Source: Wurfbainia villosa
Lineage: Eukaryota > Streptophyta > Magnoliopsida > Zingiberales > Zingiberaceae
Assembly: GCA_025175895.1 (NCBI GenBank)
Contig: JAKLTH010000222.1
Span: 186,001 to 250,000 of the forward strand
Direction of reading: 5' to 3'
DNA length: 64,000 bases
Made by a program: the position numbers and the translations under genes
Part shown: positions 60,905-64,000 of the stretch, one piece after another
Layout: each line of letters starts with the position of its first letter
Numbering within the stretch: the first letter of the stretch is position 1
The notes under the pieces: generated by a model
What the model was told of the DNA's origin: nothing
Seen by the model: the letters and a program-made list of their open reading frames with translations, nothing else
Database searches by the model: none

Positions 60905-63900
60905 TCAAAACATTTTTGTTTTGATTTGCTGCTGCACATGCATAAGGAACTCAACGTAGGAGAGTTCGCCTGGGGTTTTGTCGTCGACCATATATGAAAG
61001 GAATTGCATGCCTGCCCACAAGTGATACTACAATAAGATGGCAGAGAGTTTTGGCATCAAGTAAAAGATTCCGTGGCTAGCAAACAAGGAAGAAAAAAAA
61101 AAGGGGCCAAAATACTTGAAGAAACCAAATGTTGATTTAAGAGATTGAAGCTTTTACCAACCTGAAGGATCTCCTTTTCTGCACACCCACAAACTGCATT
61201 GGATTTTAAAATTTTGTTATTATAAAACTATAGAACTACTATTTTACAGAATGAGAAAAACCAAATTACAGCCATACCGTAGATACGAGCATCTTTGTTG
61301 TCTTATCTCATCAACTACATCATTAAGTTTCTTTGACAGAGGATTGTCAAATTGTTGCAATGCAAGCTGCATTGATAAAGAATTCATCTCATCAGCGACT
61401 AGCCTACGTCTAAAAAAGGCTGTGGCTAACAGTTGCACATGCAGTATTGGACTTCTAAAGTTGCATCTTGCAAATTTACTACTGTGTGACCTTGTGGTCA
61501 CCGGTTCAAATTGCGAAAACAACCTCTTATAATACAGGATAAAACTATGTACAATAGATCAAATGTGATTTGACTCCGCATGGACGGGAGGTTTGTGCAT
61601 CAAGTTGTCTTTTTTTATATGGAATTAGAACTCTATTTTTGGTATTGTATCAGATTGTTGGTTTACTACAAAGAAAAGTAAGAAATAGGATATAGAATTT
61701 AATTTTTCTAAAGAAAAGAGATTGAAAATACTAATTGGTTAAATCTGCTTATGAGAATCCTTCAAAAAACGTGAGCAAAGGAGCCTCAGACATTAAGATA
61801 AACAAGTCCAATAATTCCAAACATAAGGAAAAAGGAAATAGAATTCAAATTCCCATTTATTTGACTCAATTCCAAACATAAATCCAGAAATAAGAATTGA
61901 AATTATGATTCTTAAGAAATCTTTTACGGTATGGAATTGAAATTCTTTTACGATAAGAATTGGTTCCAAAAAAGCTGCTTGGATGCTCATGACTTGCGTA
62001 GTCACAAACTCTACAGCACATGGATACACTCGTGATCAAGATAAAGACATGCGTACTACTGTCAGACAAAGTGAAGTTATTGGAACTCCAAGTTTGCTTA
62101 TGCATGTGCGTGAATAACAGAACTTAAATTTACTGATGTTTTAGAACTGTCGGAGCTGTAAAAGTGGAAATTTGCCGGATATTAAATTATTGACAAGTTT
62201 GCGTATGCATTATGTTTCATCAGTAATCATGAAATATTCTTGTTTGAAAGAAGATTGCCAAGAGGGAAAATGAAGTACAGGCCAATGATAAGTAGAAAAC
62301 TGAGAGAAATGGAGACAGGTACCTGAGATGGAAGCCCTTCCACAGAAAAAACTCCAAATAGCTGTTGAAGAGTGTCTTGGTTGACCATGTTTCCAATATA
62401 AATTAAACCATCTTCACCATTTTCAAGAAGATAAATCCCATCATCTTTTATGTGCTCACTAGAAAGAAAAATAGTAGATGCTAAAAGGGACCCATTCTCT
62501 TCCTGCATCATTTGAGTTATCTTTAGTCAAGGCTAATTATTGGATATCAATAGTCTGTTTGAGGAAAAATTAAAAATGAAAACCAACCATACAGACCTTA
62601 GTAGCAAGATCATGAAGTGATATCATCCTAGGATATACTAATGGAATAGCCAATGGAACAGAAAGAGATGCAACACGGCTGACCCAATATGAACGATCAT
62701 CGACACGCCCATCATTCCGCAAACCAGTGCTTTTAGACAAAGCTGAAGTAGAAAAGAGTAACATTGAAAGATACAAGAATCACATTGGCAAGAAATAAAA
62801 TGGAGATGCAGGATTTTCAACGCCAACATTGTAAAATTGCTAGGAATTTAAAAACTAAAGAAGATTTAAACTTGGGAAACTCCAAAGATCTGTTTCAGGA
62901 CCAAAAGCTTATGAGACTTACAAATACGTAAAGCATCACTTGCTTTTTGGACAAAGTTATTGATGCTAAAAATAGGTTTTCTACCTACAATGACGGGGCA
63001 TAATTTGTTGATTGTGAAAACTATTTAGTTTGCAAAGCTGAAAGAACTTAGCATAACCAAGAAAAACACATCAATCCAAATCTCACTCCACTTTGCCCCC
63101 TTTGCTTTTTGGAAATTGAAGTATTTGATCAATGAATCATCATATTTCGATAATTTAATACAATTTACAATCAATTTCATATGCATGCAATTTTTCATCC
63201 GATGCTGAGAAGTAATAATAAGGCAGTCATAGGATGCATAGAAAATGACCCTAAACATGGCAACCTTCTGAACGCTTATTGCTGGAAATAAATCACAGCA
63301 CCATGTAAATGTAAGCATTGTTTTTCTTCTGAAAAATCACGAAACTTCCAAAAAATTTAACTTATAGTGTAACTATTTCAATAGCCTACAGAAAACACTT
63401 TTCCTTAATTTCATTGGCGAATTAACGGCATGTGAACTTATAATGAAGTATAATAAACCACAAGAGTATGTTAAGATATTAGCAAATATAGATATGGAAA
63501 ATTTTGTCATCACAGTGATGCAGCTCTTTAGATGATGAAACAGGGAGCATTGTACAAAAATTTCAACTTGAATAAAGCTCACACATTAATGACCAAGTTA
63601 AATACGATATCCATTGGATAGTTGATGGAAAAAAGATGTTAGTATTAAATACTTTATGTAAGCTCAGACTCTAATATGATACTTGCACAAGACAATTTTC
63701 TAAGCATCCATGTCTAGAAATAGATGGATAAAGAACACCAATGACAAAACAAATGCTTCAATCTCTGTCATGTATAGAAACATACCTAGAGTATATAGAG
63801 GCAATAGTTCGAGAGTCTCTGGAAATTGCCCAAATGACGATACTGTTGCACAAAATTTTCTGCGGGAATGTAGGATGTTGATACAAAGATCAGTGATTTG

Positions 63901-63944
63901 CTGCCTTACTTGAGAAAGAGGGTTCACAGGGATGCTGCTTGCAG
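60905..63944 (-). CDS. SEC24: SEC24-like COPII coat protein, C-terminal part (gene continues past right edge)
   Basis: Six exons are readable on the minus strand: 63944-63786, 62742-62597, 62502-62323, 61366-61278, 61193-61162 (32 nt) and 61011-60905. They join in phase. The translation gives ITDLCINILHSRRKFCATVS, LELLPLYTLALSKSTGLRND, DDRSYWVSRVASLSVPLAIP, LSSEHIKDDGIYLLENGED, NPLSKKLNDVVDEIRQQRCS, CRKGDPSGMQFLSYMVDDKT and PGELSYVEFLMHVQQ, ending TKMF. These are the helical and gelsolin-like regions and tail of SEC24, closest to the Arabidopsis SEC24C/D type. SEC24 selects cargo for COPII vesicles at ER exit sites. The N-terminal zinc finger and trunk lie beyond 64000. A SINE sits in the intron between 61366 and 62323. 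Confidence 0.88.
61450..61610 (+). mobile_element. tRNA-derived SINE (Au-like), copy 5, in SEC24 intron
   Basis: Contains the GTGTGACCTTGTGGTCACCG then GTTCAAATTG B-box region and the ACAACCTCTTATAATACAGG, GTACAATAGATCAAATGTG and GTGCATCAAGTTGTC tail of the same family. The head (GGGGAGCC) is missing or diverged, and no target-site duplication was resolved, so this is probably the oldest copy. Confidence 0.6.
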
Positions 63945-64000
63945 CTGCAAGGATAGATAAATGCAAAACATTTAGCTAAATCTGACTTAAATATTACATT

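Noticed and set aside
1..64000. CRISPR arrays, bacterial operons, rRNA genes and stand-alone tRNA genes
   Set aside because: No regularly spaced repeats of CRISPR type and no rRNA or full tRNA clover-leaf were seen; tRNA-like parts belong to SINEs.

Overview
This is a nuclear fragment of a flowering-plant genome, most likely a monocot outside the grasses. Several genes have many spliced GT-AG introns. Other genes are short and very GC-rich (LecRK, WRKY, MYND F-box, HSF), sitting in AT-rich intergenic DNA, a compositional split typical of monocots. A MIR529 hairpin, a family known from monocots and early land plants but lost from core eudicots, also points to a monocot. I cannot name the species.

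Layout, left to right. 0.69-1.06 kb: two frameshifted exons from the 3' end of an importin-beta (SAD2/IPO7-8 type) gene. 2.3-3.0 kb: degenerate GATCG-rich repeat DNA. 3.71-3.88 kb: TATA box and MIR529 hairpin with a changed 5p arm. 6.07-6.63 kb: two neighbouring tandem arrays. 8.4-10.4 kb (-): L-type lectin receptor kinase. 11.7-17.7 kb (-): HMCES/SRAP gene carrying three intronic SINEs. 18.4-19.1 kb (+): RIN4/NOI-like protein. 23.5-23.9 kb (+): acidic Ala/Glu/Pro-rich protein. 25.8-32.0 kb (-): CSLC glucan synthase. 34.3-43.0 kb (+): KIN-12 phragmoplast kinesin with 17 exons. 43.9-44.4 kb: foldback element. 44.9-46.3 kb: LINE remnant and a ~400 bp tandem duplication next to HSFA5. 46.5-48.0 kb (+): HSFA5-like factor. 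49.6-49.9 kb (-): broken filamin-type repeat. 52.1-52.9 kb (-): group IIc WRKY (WRKY75-like). 53.9-55.9 kb: (TA)36 microsatellite, GC-rich repeats and LTR-like debris. 57.8-59.0 kb (+): F-box/MYND protein. 60.9-64.0 kb (-): C-terminal part of SEC24, running off the right edge.

The genes do not form a pathway, as expected for a plant chromosome. They cover cell-wall xyloglucan backbone synthesis (CSLC), cytokinesis (KIN-12), secretion (SEC24), DNA abasic-site protection (HMCES), and stress or defence signalling (LecRK, RIN4-like, HSFA5, WRKY). All gene models were built by hand from reading frames, splice sites and remembered family motifs. No alignment or database search was run. The most notable items are the MIR529 variant, the SINE set with readable target-site duplications, and the two gene remnants.
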